Shown here: positions 26,127-34,035 of the stretch, piece by piece
Layout: each line of letters opens with the position of its first letter
Position numbering within the stretch: the stretch's first letter is position 1
NCBI RefSeq assembly: GCF_024298825.1
Contig: NZ_CP101153.1
Span: 496,001 to 560,000 of the forward strand
Direction of reading: 5' to 3'
Length of the DNA: 64,000 nucleotides
Source of the DNA: Haloglomus salinum
Lineage (GTDB): Archaea; Halobacteriota; Halobacteria; Halobacteriales; Haloarculaceae
Translations under genes and position numbers: made by a program
The notes under the pieces: model-generated
The model's database searches: none
What the model was told of the DNA's origin: nothing
The model's input: only the letters and a program-made list of their open reading frames with translations

Positions 26127-26482
26127 CTCTTGGATAACCAGATTTCGTGTCGAATAGCCCGCATTCTATCGAAAGGTGCAGTATATCTGTATTGAACCGG
26201 AAACAATTCATAGATGTCACACTATCGGATGGGTTCTGTTCCGGCCACTGTCCGTCGGGGCCGAAAGAGGAAGGCGGCAGAGTGGTGACGGCAGCGCCGG
26301 TGGGTGGTGACAGGGTGGTGGTGGTGGTGGTGTTGGTGGTGGTGGCAACCACCCACCGCGTGTGACAGGTAGGCACACCCACAACTAACCGTTCTGCCGG
26401 ATACGTCCCGGGGTTTATGACAGCTCTCGTCGGGTATCCGTCCCCAGCGGTGCCGCGTACTGCCCCGGGACCGGGTGGCGGC
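26127..26482. other. Intergenic region with a GTG-type simple repeat
   Basis: About 355 bases. The left part (26130-26235) is A/T-richer than its surroundings. At about 26314-26343 lies a run of gtg/ggt triplets, a simple repeat that makes open frames look like poly-valine or poly-threonine. No supportable gene was found. Confidence 0.55.
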
Positions 26483-27010
26483 TCAGTCCTCGACCGGGGG
26501 GTGGCCGTGTGCGACGACCTCGCTGGTCTCGCGGTGGTCGTCGGCGTACTTCGTGTACGCCTGCCCGGCGTACGCCCAGGGGGAGTCCTCGACCTCCTTC
26601 GTCACTTCGGCGGGCTGCCCGACGGCGAGCGTGTTCGCCGGAATCTCGGTGCCCTCCGTCACGAGCGCGCAGGCCCCGACCATCGCCTCCTCGCCGACGG
26701 TGCAGTCGTCGAGGACGACCGCGCTCATCCCGACCAGCGAGCGTTCCTCCGTGACAGCGCCGTGGACGATGGCCGAGTGGCCGACCGTGGCGTAGGGGCC
26801 GATGTCGGCGCCCTCGTGGAGAACGGCGTTGTCCTGCACGTTCGCGCCCTCGCGGAGGACGATGGCGCCGTGGTCGCCCCGGAGCGTGGTGTTGGGCCAG
26901 ACGCTGGCGTCGGCCTCCAGCGTCACGTCGCCGATGACCTCGGCGGCAGGGTGGACGAACGCGTCCTCGTGGATGGTCGGTTCCGTACCCTCGAACGAGC
27001 GGATAGCCAT
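26483..27010 (-). CDS. Gamma-class carbonic anhydrase family protein
   Basis: A 175-residue left-handed beta-helix protein with hexapeptide repeats (IGDVTLEADASVWPNTTLRGD...). The three zinc-ligand histidines of gamma carbonic anhydrases are recognisable: one in NVQDNAVLH and two in GHSAIVHG. The Arg/Asp/Gln contacts RGD and NVQDN are also present. It probably hydrates CO2, although many members of this YrdA/PaaY-like subgroup have untested activity. The length suits the short form lacking the Cam acidic loop. The start is the ATG at 27008-27010. Confidence 0.9.
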   Translation of the reverse strand: MAIRSFEGTEPTIHEDAFVHPAAEVIGDVTLEADASVWPNTTLRGDHGAIVLREGANVQDNAVLHEGADIGPYATVGHSAIVHGAVTEERSLVGMSAVVLDDCTVGEEAMVGACALVTEGTEIPANTLAVGQPAEVTKEVEDSPWAYAGQAYTKYADDHRETSEVVAHGHPPVED

Positions 27011-27071
27011 GGTCCGGGCGTCGGCCCCAGGGGTCAAAGGCCCGTCGGGCGGCAGCCCCCCGTGGTCGTGT

Positions 27072-29435
27072 TCAGTCCCGGTCGAACGGGCGGCTGTTGT
27101 CGGAATCCATCTCGATGTCGGCGATGGCGTCTGCCACCTCGCGCTGCTTCGCGCCCTGCGTACCCTCGGGGAGTAGTTCGGGGTAAGCGATGGCGTCGCG
27201 GACGGCCGCGTCGTCGAGGTCACCGAACACCTCGCTCACGCTCCGGGCCGGGTCCTCGAACGCCTCGTGAATCGCCCCGAGCGTGCGCAGCTCCGGGAGC
27301 GAGACGGGGGCGTACAGCCCCGCGAGGTCGACGGCGAACCCACGGCCGTCGTCCACGCCGATGCGGTCGTCGAAGGCCTCGGCCAGCGCCGCCTGCACGT
27401 CCGGGCCGTCCTCGGGGGCCAGCGCCAGCAGGTCCCCGGCCGGGCCCCAGCGGTTCTCCCGTGCGGTCGCCATCACGAGGCGACTCTCCGGGGCCGCGTC
27501 GCCGTCCGGGTCGTGGACCGGGTCGGAGAGGGCCGCCACCAGCGTGGCGAGTTCGGTCGCGATGTCGGACTCGTCGACGAACCCCTCGGCGACCAGCTCG
27601 GCGAGGCTGTTCGCGAACGAGAGCGTCTCCGGGATGAGGTCGGCGACGTTCGTCAGCGGAACCCGCCGGTGGCGCCCTCCTTCCGTGACCCGGGGGTGAG
27701 ACAGTCGCTCGCGCAGGTCGTCGCGGCGGCGCGTTATCTCACGGCGGGACTCGCTCATGCTGTCGCGCTTGCGCCGCACCGTGTCGCGCTCGCGCTCCAG
27801 TTCGTCCCGTCGCTCCCGGAGTTGCTCGCGGGCCTCGTCGGCGCGTTCGCGCGCGGCCTCGCGGACGGCCGTGAGGGTCGCGAAGGCGTCCGCGAGGTCC
27901 TCGAGTTCGGCGGCACGCCCGTTCGCGGCCTCGGCCTGCTTCCGGAGCCGGCGACTCGCGATGGGGTTGAGCCGGTCCTCGGCCCCTGCGGACAGCGACT
28001 CGGCCTCGTTCGAGAGCGCCGGCTTGACGACCTGCCGCCAGGCCCCCAGCGGCTCCGACGGGAGCCCCTCCTCGCCACGCTCCGCCAGCACGGCGTCGAC
28101 GGCGTCGCCGTACTCGCTGGCGGTCTCGTTGAGCGTCGCCGGGAACGGATGGCTGTCGACGGCCTCGTCGAGCCGCTCGGCGAGGCCGTGGCCGAGAACG
28201 AGTGCGACCACCGGCCGTGTCGGGACCCGCTTTGGCACCGCCCGCCCGACCTCGCTGACCACGCTATCGATGTGGGTCTGCAGGTCGACCCGGTCCCGCG
28301 CGAGCGCGTCGATGTCGGCGTCCTCGACGCGGCGCTCGGGGTAGTGGAAGACCGCGTCCGCGATGCCGTCCGGGACGCGTTCACCGCCGAGGTCGGCGTC
28401 GAGGATGGTCGAGAGCCAGTCGATATCCGCGTCCAGCCCGTCGATGCGGTCCTCGAGGTCGTCGAGCTGGTCGGTGACCGCGAGCCGGTCCGACCGGACG
28501 TCGAACAGCCGGTCGAGGTCGTCGACCGGGAGCGTCACGCGCCCGGCGGTGACCCCGTAGACGGGTGGGCCGGGCTCCTGGCCGAACGTCGCGTTATCGA
28601 AGGCGAGGTCCGGCCGGCCGTTCGTCAGGGCGTGCCCGACGGCGGTCGTCGCGGCGGCGCGCTCGACCGGTGTCACGCGCCCCTCGTCGTCGACGGGGGC
28701 GAGGAAGAGGCCCGCGAGCGGCGGCTCGTCGAGCGTGATTGCCGGGCGTCCGAGGACGGCCTCGGCCAGCGGGAGCTCGAGCTCTATCGGGGAGGCCGTC
28801 TCGCTCCCGGGCAGGAGTGCCTGTAGCTCCCGGACCGTGACGTAGGCGTTCCGCGCGTGGATGGCACTCGTCGCGTCATCGGTGCTGCTGGGGAGGCTTC
28901 CGAACGCGTACGTGGAGACGGGGAACCGTAACTCGTCGGCGATATCGGCGACGAGTGCGGTCAGCAGGGGGAGGCTGCCGCCACCGATGCCACCGCCGAG
29001 TCCCGCGAGCAACCAGACGTCGATGCCGTCCTCGGCGTTCTCGACCGCCGTGGCCCCGCCGATGGCGGTGTCGAGCGCCGACCGGACGGCCGCGAGGTTG
29101 CCGCCGGATTCGAGCGCCAGCCGTGCCAGCGCCCGGCGGCGACGCAGCCCCGTCCCGGATTCGGTCGCCGAGGGTGGTGCTGCCAGGTACGACCGCTCGG
29201 CGTTCGCGTCCGGCGGCCCCAGCGTGACCGTCTCGGCCACCGCGGGGGCCTCCGTCCCGAGGTCGCCCTCGTCGGTGTCGACGGCGATGAAGGAGAACCG
29301 GTCGGGGTCGATATCTGCCTCCCCGGTCCAGTCGGACCCGTTTCCGTCGGCCACCGCTCCGACCCGGTCGGCGACTGCCGCCAGCATCCGTGCGCCCCCC
29401 GCACCGATGCCGACGACGACCGTCGGCCTGTTCAT
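27072..29435 (-). CDS. Tubulin-like protein with central coiled coil
   Basis: A 787-residue protein matching the tubulin-like (Tubulin_2) group. The N-terminus VVVGIGAGGARML (7-18) resembles the first nucleotide-binding loop of FtsZ/tubulin. The tubulin signature loop is at 145-154 as GLGGGIGGGS, close to the canonical GGGTGSG. Residues about 490-580 are a long basic/acidic coiled coil (EQLRERRDELERERD), followed by a C-terminal domain with no recognised motif. The family probably binds GTP; filament formation is not shown. A canonical TATA box lies before the ATG at 29433-29435. The small membrane protein gene upstream is a possible partner. Confidence 0.82.
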   Translation of the reverse strand: MNRPTVVVGIGAGGARMLAAVADRVGAVADGNGSDWTGEADIDPDRFSFIAVDTDEGDLGTEAPAVAETVTLGPPDANAERSYLAAPPSATESGTGLRRRRALARLALESGGNLAAVRSALDTAIGGATAVENAEDGIDVWLLAGLGGGIGGGSLPLLTALVADIADELRFPVSTYAFGSLPSSTDDATSAIHARNAYVTVRELQALLPGSETASPIELELPLAEAVLGRPAITLDEPPLAGLFLAPVDDEGRVTPVERAAATTAVGHALTNGRPDLAFDNATFGQEPGPPVYGVTAGRVTLPVDDLDRLFDVRSDRLAVTDQLDDLEDRIDGLDADIDWLSTILDADLGGERVPDGIADAVFHYPERRVEDADIDALARDRVDLQTHIDSVVSEVGRAVPKRVPTRPVVALVLGHGLAERLDEAVDSHPFPATLNETASEYGDAVDAVLAERGEEGLPSEPLGAWRQVVKPALSNEAESLSAGAEDRLNPIASRRLRKQAEAANGRAAELEDLADAFATLTAVREAARERADEAREQLRERRDELERERDTVRRKRDSMSESRREITRRRDDLRERLSHPRVTEGGRHRRVPLTNVADLIPETLSFANSLAELVAEGFVDESDIATELATLVAALSDPVHDPDGDAAPESRLVMATARENRWGPAGDLLALAPEDGPDVQAALAEAFDDRIGVDDGRGFAVDLAGLYAPVSLPELRTLGAIHEAFEDPARSVSEVFGDLDDAAVRDAIAYPELLPEGTQGAKQREVADAIADIEMDSDNSRPFDRD

Positions 29436-29456
29436 GCCTCGACCTGTAGGTATGGG

Positions 29457-29465
29457 CATATAAAT
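29457..29465 (-). promoter_or_regulatory. Strong TATA box of the tubulin-like gene
   Basis: The coding strand reads ATTTATATG, the best archaeal TATA match in the window. Its centre is about 26 bases upstream of the ATG at 29435, consistent with a leaderless, well-expressed transcript. Confidence 0.6.
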
Positions 29466-29552
29466 CCCTCCCGGCCATCCCGAACGGAACCCGTCGGCCG
29501 CCACGACCGGCCCGGTGGGCGGCGGTCCCGCGGTCTGTTCGTCGGCCCCGTG

Positions 29553-29831
29553 TCAGTCCTGGTTGTGCGTGTGCCCGGCGCTCAGCGCGAACAGGTGGAG
29601 CACGACCAGCGCAGCGAGGAGCATGGCGTCCTGCTGGCTGGAGAGGCCGGTCAGCAGGAGTGGGACGTAGGTGAGCGGCAGGAGGACGGCGGCCCAGAAA
29701 CCGACCGTCTCGACCGCCGCGACCGCTGGCCGCCCGGCCGCCGTGGCGAGACCCGAGAGCGACTCGGCGAGGCCGTCCCCCGACTGTCCGGGGACGTCCT
29801 GTCCGAGCACGCGTCGCGGGTTCCATCGCAT
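29553..29831 (-). CDS. Small haloarchaeal two-helix membrane protein
   Basis: A 92-residue protein starting MRWNPRRVLGQDV. A polar N-terminal third is followed by two helices (FWAAVLLPLTYVPLLLTGL and AMLLAALVVLHLFAL) and a short His-containing tail (SAGHTHNQD). I do not recognise a named family. It lies upstream of the tubulin-like gene on the same strand, but the strong TATA box between them argues for separate transcription. An ATG at 29856-29858 would add nine residues. Confidence 0.68.
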   Translation of the reverse strand: MRWNPRRVLGQDVPGQSGDGLAESLSGLATAAGRPAVAAVETVGFWAAVLLPLTYVPLLLTGLSSQQDAMLLAALVVLHLFALSAGHTHNQD

Positions 29832-29948
29832 GGCAACGAGTAACGTATCGCCCCACATGAAGCTTCGCCGTAAACCGACCCAAAAGCGTCCCGTCTCTGG
29901 ATTCCCCGATGTCAATCACCGGCGTGAACCGGGACCCAGCGCCGGCAG

Positions 29949-30551
29949 TCAGGGGTGGTCGGCCAGCCGGCGGCCGGCGCGCGCGTGGAGGACGCGGCGA
30001 CGGCCGGCGACCAGCCCCGCGCCGAGGCCGACGGCGTGGGCGACGAGCGCCACGTTCGGGGCCGCCGTCACCAGCACGACCGCGGACACCAGTGCGGCGC
30101 CGGCGACGAGCAGGAGCGTCCGGTCCGGGCGGAATCGACGGAGTGCGGCGTGGACGACGGCGTTTCCCGTGATGGCGTAGCCGACCAGCGCGAAGACGGC
30201 GCCGCTCGCGCCCAGCACCGCCGTGGGCTGGCCCACGAGTCCGTCGACCAGAACCTGCACGATAGCCGAGAGCATCCCCGTCAGGACGAAGAAGGCGTGG
30301 AACCGGAAGCGCGTGCTCGTCCGTTCGACGGCCAGCCCGATGGCCGCCAGCGCCACCGCGTTCCCCAGCAGGTGCGGGAGGCTCGCGTGCGCGTAGACGT
30401 TCGTCACGAGCGTCCAGGGGCGGGCGAGCAGCGGCGGCGCCAGCGCGAAGAGGTGTCCCTGGATACCGACCAGCCCCACCGCACCCTGGACGAAGAACAC
30501 CACCACCATCCCCGTCAGCGTCTCCACCGTCGGGCTCTCGCGAAGCACCAC
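29949..30551 (-). CDS. Rhomboid family intramembrane serine protease
   Basis: A 200-residue protein of about six helices carrying the rhomboid active site: HxxxN-type region SLPHLLGNAVAL, the catalytic serine in LGASGAVFAL (GASG) and the catalytic histidine in VAHAVGLGAG on the last helix. Rhomboids cleave membrane helices; substrates in haloarchaea are mostly unknown. I chose a GTG at 30551 (VVLRESPTVETLTG), with a box (gcgcaaaag, 30572-30580) about 25 bases upstream. A start at the ATG at 30507-30509 would cut into the first helix. Confidence 0.86.
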   Translation of the reverse strand: MVLRESPTVETLTGMVVVFFVQGAVGLVGIQGHLFALAPPLLARPWTLVTNVYAHASLPHLLGNAVALAAIGLAVERTSTRFRFHAFFVLTGMLSAIVQVLVDGLVGQPTAVLGASGAVFALVGYAITGNAVVHAALRRFRPDRTLLLVAGAALVSAVVLVTAAPNVALVAHAVGLGAGLVAGRRRVLHARAGRRLADHP

Positions 30552-30571
30552 GGGTGGATTCGGTGGGGATA

Positions 30572-30580
30572 GCGCAAAAG
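30572..30580 (-). promoter_or_regulatory. Promoter box of the rhomboid gene
   Basis: CTTTTGCGC on the coding strand, about 25 bases before the GTG start at 30551. It supports the longer rhomboid start. Confidence 0.45.
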
Positions 30581-30631
30581 ACCGTCGGGCAGATGGGACG
30601 GTCGGACGACCGGTCGTGGCTGCCTCCGGTG

Positions 30632-30638
30632 GGTTTAG
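30632..30638 (+). promoter_or_regulatory. Promoter box of the saccharopine-dehydrogenase-like gene
   Basis: GGTTTAG lies about 28 bases before the ATG at 30663, with only G/C-rich spacer between. This is leaderless spacing. Confidence 0.45.
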
Positions 30639-30662
30639 GCCGCCCGCGCCGGACGCTCGGCC

Positions 30663-31733
30663 ATGGACCTGCTCATCTACGGCTCCTACGGCTACACGGG
30701 CGACCTTATCGCCCGGCAGGCGGTCGCGGCCGGCGAGGAACCGACGCTCGCCGGTCGGTCCCAGGCGAAGGTGCAGCATCAGGCAGCCGAGCTCGACCTG
30801 CCCCACCGCGCCTTCGACCTCGACGCGGACGACGTGGCAGCCGAACTCGCGGCCGCCGACGTGGATGCCGTCCTCCACTGTGCCGGCCCGTTCGTCGAGA
30901 CCCACCGGCCGATGGTCGAGGCGTGCATCGACACCGGCACCCACTACCTCGACATCACCGGCGAGATAGAGGTGTTCGAGTCCGTCGCCAGCTACGACGA
31001 GGCCGCCACGGACGCGGGCGTCCAGTTGCTGCCCGGTGTCGGCTTCGACGTGGTCCCGACGGACTGTCTGGCTGCACACCTGGTCGAACGGCTCCCGGAC
31101 GCGACGGACCTCCGGCTGGGGTTCCAGGCCGAGGGGGGCCTCTCGCCGGGGACCGCGGCGACGGCCGTCAACTCGATGGGCGAGGGCGGCGCGGTCCGGC
31201 GCGACGGCCGCATCAAGTCGGTCGGGGCGGCCCACGAGACCCGCCGCATCGACTTCGGCCGCGGGAAGACCGGCGCCGTCACCATCCCCTGGGGGGACGT
31301 GGCGACGGCGTACCACACGACCGACATCGAGAACGTGACCGTCTACACCGCCGTTCCCGGCGTCGCGCGGCTGTTCATGCGCTCGTCGGACCTGTTCGCG
31401 CCGCTGTTCGACCTGCCCGGCGTCACCGACACGCTGCAGGACCTCGTCCACGCCACCGTGGAGGGTCCGGACGAGGAGACCCGCGAGCACACGCACTGCT
31501 ACGTCTGGGGCGAGGCCTCGAACGACGAGCAACGCGTCGTCTCGCGGCTCGTCACGCCCAACACCTACACGCTGACCGTCGACGCGGCGCTGCTCATCGC
31601 CCGGAAGGTGCTCGATGGCGAGTGGGAGGCGGGCTTCGGGACGCCCGGCGGCGTCTACGGCCCGGACCTCGTGCTGGAGATCGATGGCGTCGAGCGGACC
31701 GACGAGGAGCCGGTGCACGTGGTGAGTCGCTGA
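30663..31733 (+). CDS. Saccharopine dehydrogenase-like NAD(P)-binding protein
   Basis: A 356-residue protein. The N-terminal Rossmann fold starts LLIYGSYGYTGDLIARQA, with LAGRSQAKV marking the NADP-type second strand and VLHCAGPFVETHRPMVEAC closing the nucleotide site. THYLDITGEIEVFE and GVGFDVVPTDCLA follow the family pattern. These proteins are named after lysine biosynthesis saccharopine reductase, but stand-alone homologues (trans-acting enoyl reductase or lipid-linked) have varied or unknown roles. Substrate not determinable. It has its own promoter box. Confidence 0.87.
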   Translation: MDLLIYGSYGYTGDLIARQAVAAGEEPTLAGRSQAKVQHQAAELDLPHRAFDLDADDVAAELAAADVDAVLHCAGPFVETHRPMVEACIDTGTHYLDITGEIEVFESVASYDEAATDAGVQLLPGVGFDVVPTDCLAAHLVERLPDATDLRLGFQAEGGLSPGTAATAVNSMGEGGAVRRDGRIKSVGAAHETRRIDFGRGKTGAVTIPWGDVATAYHTTDIENVTVYTAVPGVARLFMRSSDLFAPLFDLPGVTDTLQDLVHATVEGPDEETREHTHCYVWGEASNDEQRVVSRLVTPNTYTLTVDAALLIARKVLDGEWEAGFGTPGGVYGPDLVLEIDGVERTDEEPVHVVSR

Positions 31734-31834
31734 GCTCCAACGGCCGGCCCGTCGGTGCTCGCCTCCGGGGCGGTCGGTAGAGGCGGTGGCAGTCCCGTGG
31801 CTGCTGCGTGGGAGCATGCGCCCACGACTCGAAC

Positions 31835-32572
31835 TCACTCGGTACCTGGGGCCGCCCGGTGGATCGAATCGGTCAGGGCCGACTCCAGTCCTGCCTCCCG
31901 GAAACTCGGCGCAGCGTTACAGTCGACGGCGTATCGGCTGTCATCCGCCTCGATGATGTCGACCCCCACCGCCTGCGTGTCCGCCAGCGACAGCAGCCGC
32001 TCCATCCGGTCGATATCCTGTTCGGGCGTCGGCTCGTGGCCCAGCACCCGTTTCTCCCCGGACAGTTTCGACGAACAGATGACGGTCTCGGCGTGTAGCT
32101 GCCGGCCATCGTCGACGAGGTAGCACTTCCGGTCGCGCCCGTCGGTGTCCAGCAGCGGCTGGTAGAAGCCCCCGGTTCCGCCGATCTCCGGGTCGCCATC
32201 CCAGCTGAACAGTGGCTTGGTGACGTACTGCCCCTCGGGTGGCTCGAAGCTCACCGGTGGGACGCGGAAGCCGACCGCCGACAGCGCCTCCAGCATCACC
32301 AGCCGCGAGGCGAGAATCGTCGTCGACAGCCGGCCGTTCCAGGTGGCGATTCCGGCACGTTCGGCCAGGCGCAGTGCCCGGACCGACGCGGGGCGGACCT
32401 TCTTGCAGACCAGGAGTGACAGTTCCTCGATCGCCGACCGGGGCAGTTCCCGCTCCGGCTCGAAGTACGTCACGTCGTGCCCTCGCCGGCGGAGGCGACG
32501 CCCGACCGTCTCGAACACGTGGTGGTCCGGGCGGCAGATGATCCCGATTCGGGATCCGTCGCCGGTGGTCAT
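31835..32572 (-). CDS. RimK/ATP-grasp-like protein
   Basis: A 245-residue protein with ATP-grasp layout. The N-terminal pre-ATP domain (IGIICRPDHHVFETVGRRLRRRG; LLVCKKVRPASVRALRLAE) leads to a compact ATP-binding part (YVTKPLFSWDG; FYQPLLDTDGRDRKCYLVDD) and the metal-binding end VGVDIIEAD...YAVDCNAAPSFREAGL. It is shorter than typical RimK enzymes (about 290), mostly in the central lid. The family joins carboxylates to amines or thiols using ATP; the product is unknown. The start is the ATG at 32570-32572. Confidence 0.78.
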   Translation of the reverse strand: MTTGDGSRIGIICRPDHHVFETVGRRLRRRGHDVTYFEPERELPRSAIEELSLLVCKKVRPASVRALRLAERAGIATWNGRLSTTILASRLVMLEALSAVGFRVPPVSFEPPEGQYVTKPLFSWDGDPEIGGTGGFYQPLLDTDGRDRKCYLVDDGRQLHAETVICSSKLSGEKRVLGHEPTPEQDIDRMERLLSLADTQAVGVDIIEADDSRYAVDCNAAPSFREAGLESALTDSIHRAAPGTE

Positions 32573-32717
32573 ACCGGGTTGCCGTCGGGTCGACATAAAT
32601 TACCCCGGCCTCTGTAGGAATCCGCTCCAGAGCCAGTCCCGAGGCGACACGGAGATGTCACGTTCACCCCCCATAATTCCCGTATAGAATGATTTTGCTG
32701 AACAATAGGCGGTTCTA

Positions 32718-33923
32718 CTACATCCCTCTCGCCATCAGCCGGCTCCGGATCATATCGGCGTCCTTGTTCCCGGCGCCGGTGTTCAGCAGGACGATGGTGT
32801 CGTCCTCGCCGAACTCCCCCTCCTGGGCCAGCTCCCAGGCCCCGGAGGCGGCGGCCGCGCAGGTCACGCCCATCTCCAGGCCCTCGTGCTGGGCCACGGT
32901 CGCCGCCGAGTCCATGATGTCCTGGTCGTCGGTCGCCACGGCCCCACCATCCGACTCCCGCAGGGCCTCCAGCACGAGCCGGCTCTCGCCGGGGTCGGGA
33001 ATCTCGATGCCGCCACAGATGGTGTCGGGGTACTCCCAGGGCTCGTGCTCGTCGCGGCCCTCGGCGAACGCCTCGACGATGGGCGCACAACCCTCGGACT
33101 GGGCGGCGTACAGCGGCGGAACCTCGTCGACGAGTCCCAGCTCGCGGAACTCGCGGGCGGCCTTGTGCATCCCGACGAGGCCGACGCCGCCACCCGTGGG
33201 GTAGACGACGGCGTCGGGCGTCTCCCACCCGAGCTGCTCGATGAGCTCGTAGTACATCGTCTTCTTCCCCTCGTGGCGGTACGGCGTGACGAACGTCTGG
33301 AGGGGGTAGTAGTCGTCGCGCTCGTCCATCACGTCCCGGTAGGCCTCGGCAGCGTCGTCGATCTGCCCCTCGACGACGTACATGTCGCCGCCGTGGACGT
33401 TTATCATCGCCTTGTTGACGAACGAGGCGCGCGAGGGGACGAACACGTGCGACTCCATGCCCGCGCGGGCGGCGTACGCCGCAGCGGCCTGCCCGGCGTT
33501 GCCGGCCGAGGCCAGCGCCACGTCCGTCGCGCCGTGCTGGGCGGCTGCCGTGACGGCGACGGCAGCACCGCGGTCCGTGAATGTCCCCGTCGGATTGCGC
33601 CCCTCGTCCTTGATGAGGACGCGCCCGACACCTAGCTCCTCGGCCAGGTTCGGGCACTCCACGAGCGGGGTGCCGCCCTCGTCCATCGTCACCGCCGCGT
33701 CGCGCGGGAACGGGAGCAGCGGCTCGTAGCGCCAGGCCCCCGCCTGCCCGGCACGGATGGCGTCGGACGCGAAGGAGTTGCGCGTCAGGTCCAGCGCGTC
33801 GTAGTCGTAGGTCGGGTCGAGGACGCCGCCGCAGTCGGGACACCGCCCCGGCTCGTCGGCGGCGTCGAACGACGCCCCGCAGTCGAGACACTCCAGCCCG
33901 GTGAACGCGTCCGTCGTCTCCAT
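32718..33923 (-). CDS. Threonine-synthase-like protein lacking the PLP lysine
   Basis: A 401-residue fold-type II PLP-family protein resembling threonine synthase. A zinc-ribbon-like N-terminus (CLDCGASFDAAD...CPDCGG) is followed by the PLP-site region KDEGRNPTGTFTDRG. In active enzymes this reads SFKDRG/TFKDRG, and the lysine holds PLP; here position 116 is Thr (codon acg on the coding strand). Other PLP motifs are intact (SAGNAGQAAAAYAARAG; PTGGGVGLVGM). The gene is otherwise full length with normal codon use. It may be a non-catalytic paralogue or use another residue. A box (ggcaaagg, 33946-33953) supports the ATG at 33921-33923. Confidence 0.87.
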   Translation of the reverse strand: METTDAFTGLECLDCGASFDAADEPGRCPDCGGVLDPTYDYDALDLTRNSFASDAIRAGQAGAWRYEPLLPFPRDAAVTMDEGGTPLVECPNLAEELGVGRVLIKDEGRNPTGTFTDRGAAVAVTAAAQHGATDVALASAGNAGQAAAAYAARAGMESHVFVPSRASFVNKAMINVHGGDMYVVEGQIDDAAEAYRDVMDERDDYYPLQTFVTPYRHEGKKTMYYELIEQLGWETPDAVVYPTGGGVGLVGMHKAAREFRELGLVDEVPPLYAAQSEGCAPIVEAFAEGRDEHEPWEYPDTICGGIEIPDPGESRLVLEALRESDGGAVATDDQDIMDSAATVAQHEGLEMGVTCAAAASGAWELAQEGEFGEDDTIVLLNTGAGNKDADMIRSRLMARGM

Positions 33924-33945
33924 GGTCGGGTGTTGGAGTGTGCGC

Positions 33946-33953
33946 GGCAAAGG
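33946..33953 (-). promoter_or_regulatory. Promoter box of the threonine-synthase-like gene
   Basis: The coding strand reads CCTTTGCC about 26 bases before the ATG at 33923, a typical weak haloarchaeal box. Confidence 0.4.
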
Positions 33954-34004
33954 GCTGTCTTTCGCGGCTGCACGGGCCGGATGGTGTATCTCCGCGACGA
34001 CAGT

Positions 34005-34011
34005 GGTTTAG
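34005..34011 (+). promoter_or_regulatory. Promoter box of the FAD oxidoreductase gene
   Basis: GGTTTAG about 28 bases before the ATG at 34036, matching the box before the saccharopine-dehydrogenase-like gene. Confidence 0.45.
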
Positions 34012-34035
34012 TCCCCGCCGCGAGAACCGCCGGCC

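Noticed and set aside
26310-26346. gtg/ggt run considered as a CRISPR-like or functional repeat
   Set aside because: It is a simple triplet repeat with no spacers or unit structure.
29949-31838. A 629-codon minus-strand frame through the saccharopine-dehydrogenase-like gene and into the rhomboid gene
   Set aside because: Only its last 200 codons encode a real protein (the rhomboid); the rest is antisense to a well-supported plus-strand enzyme.
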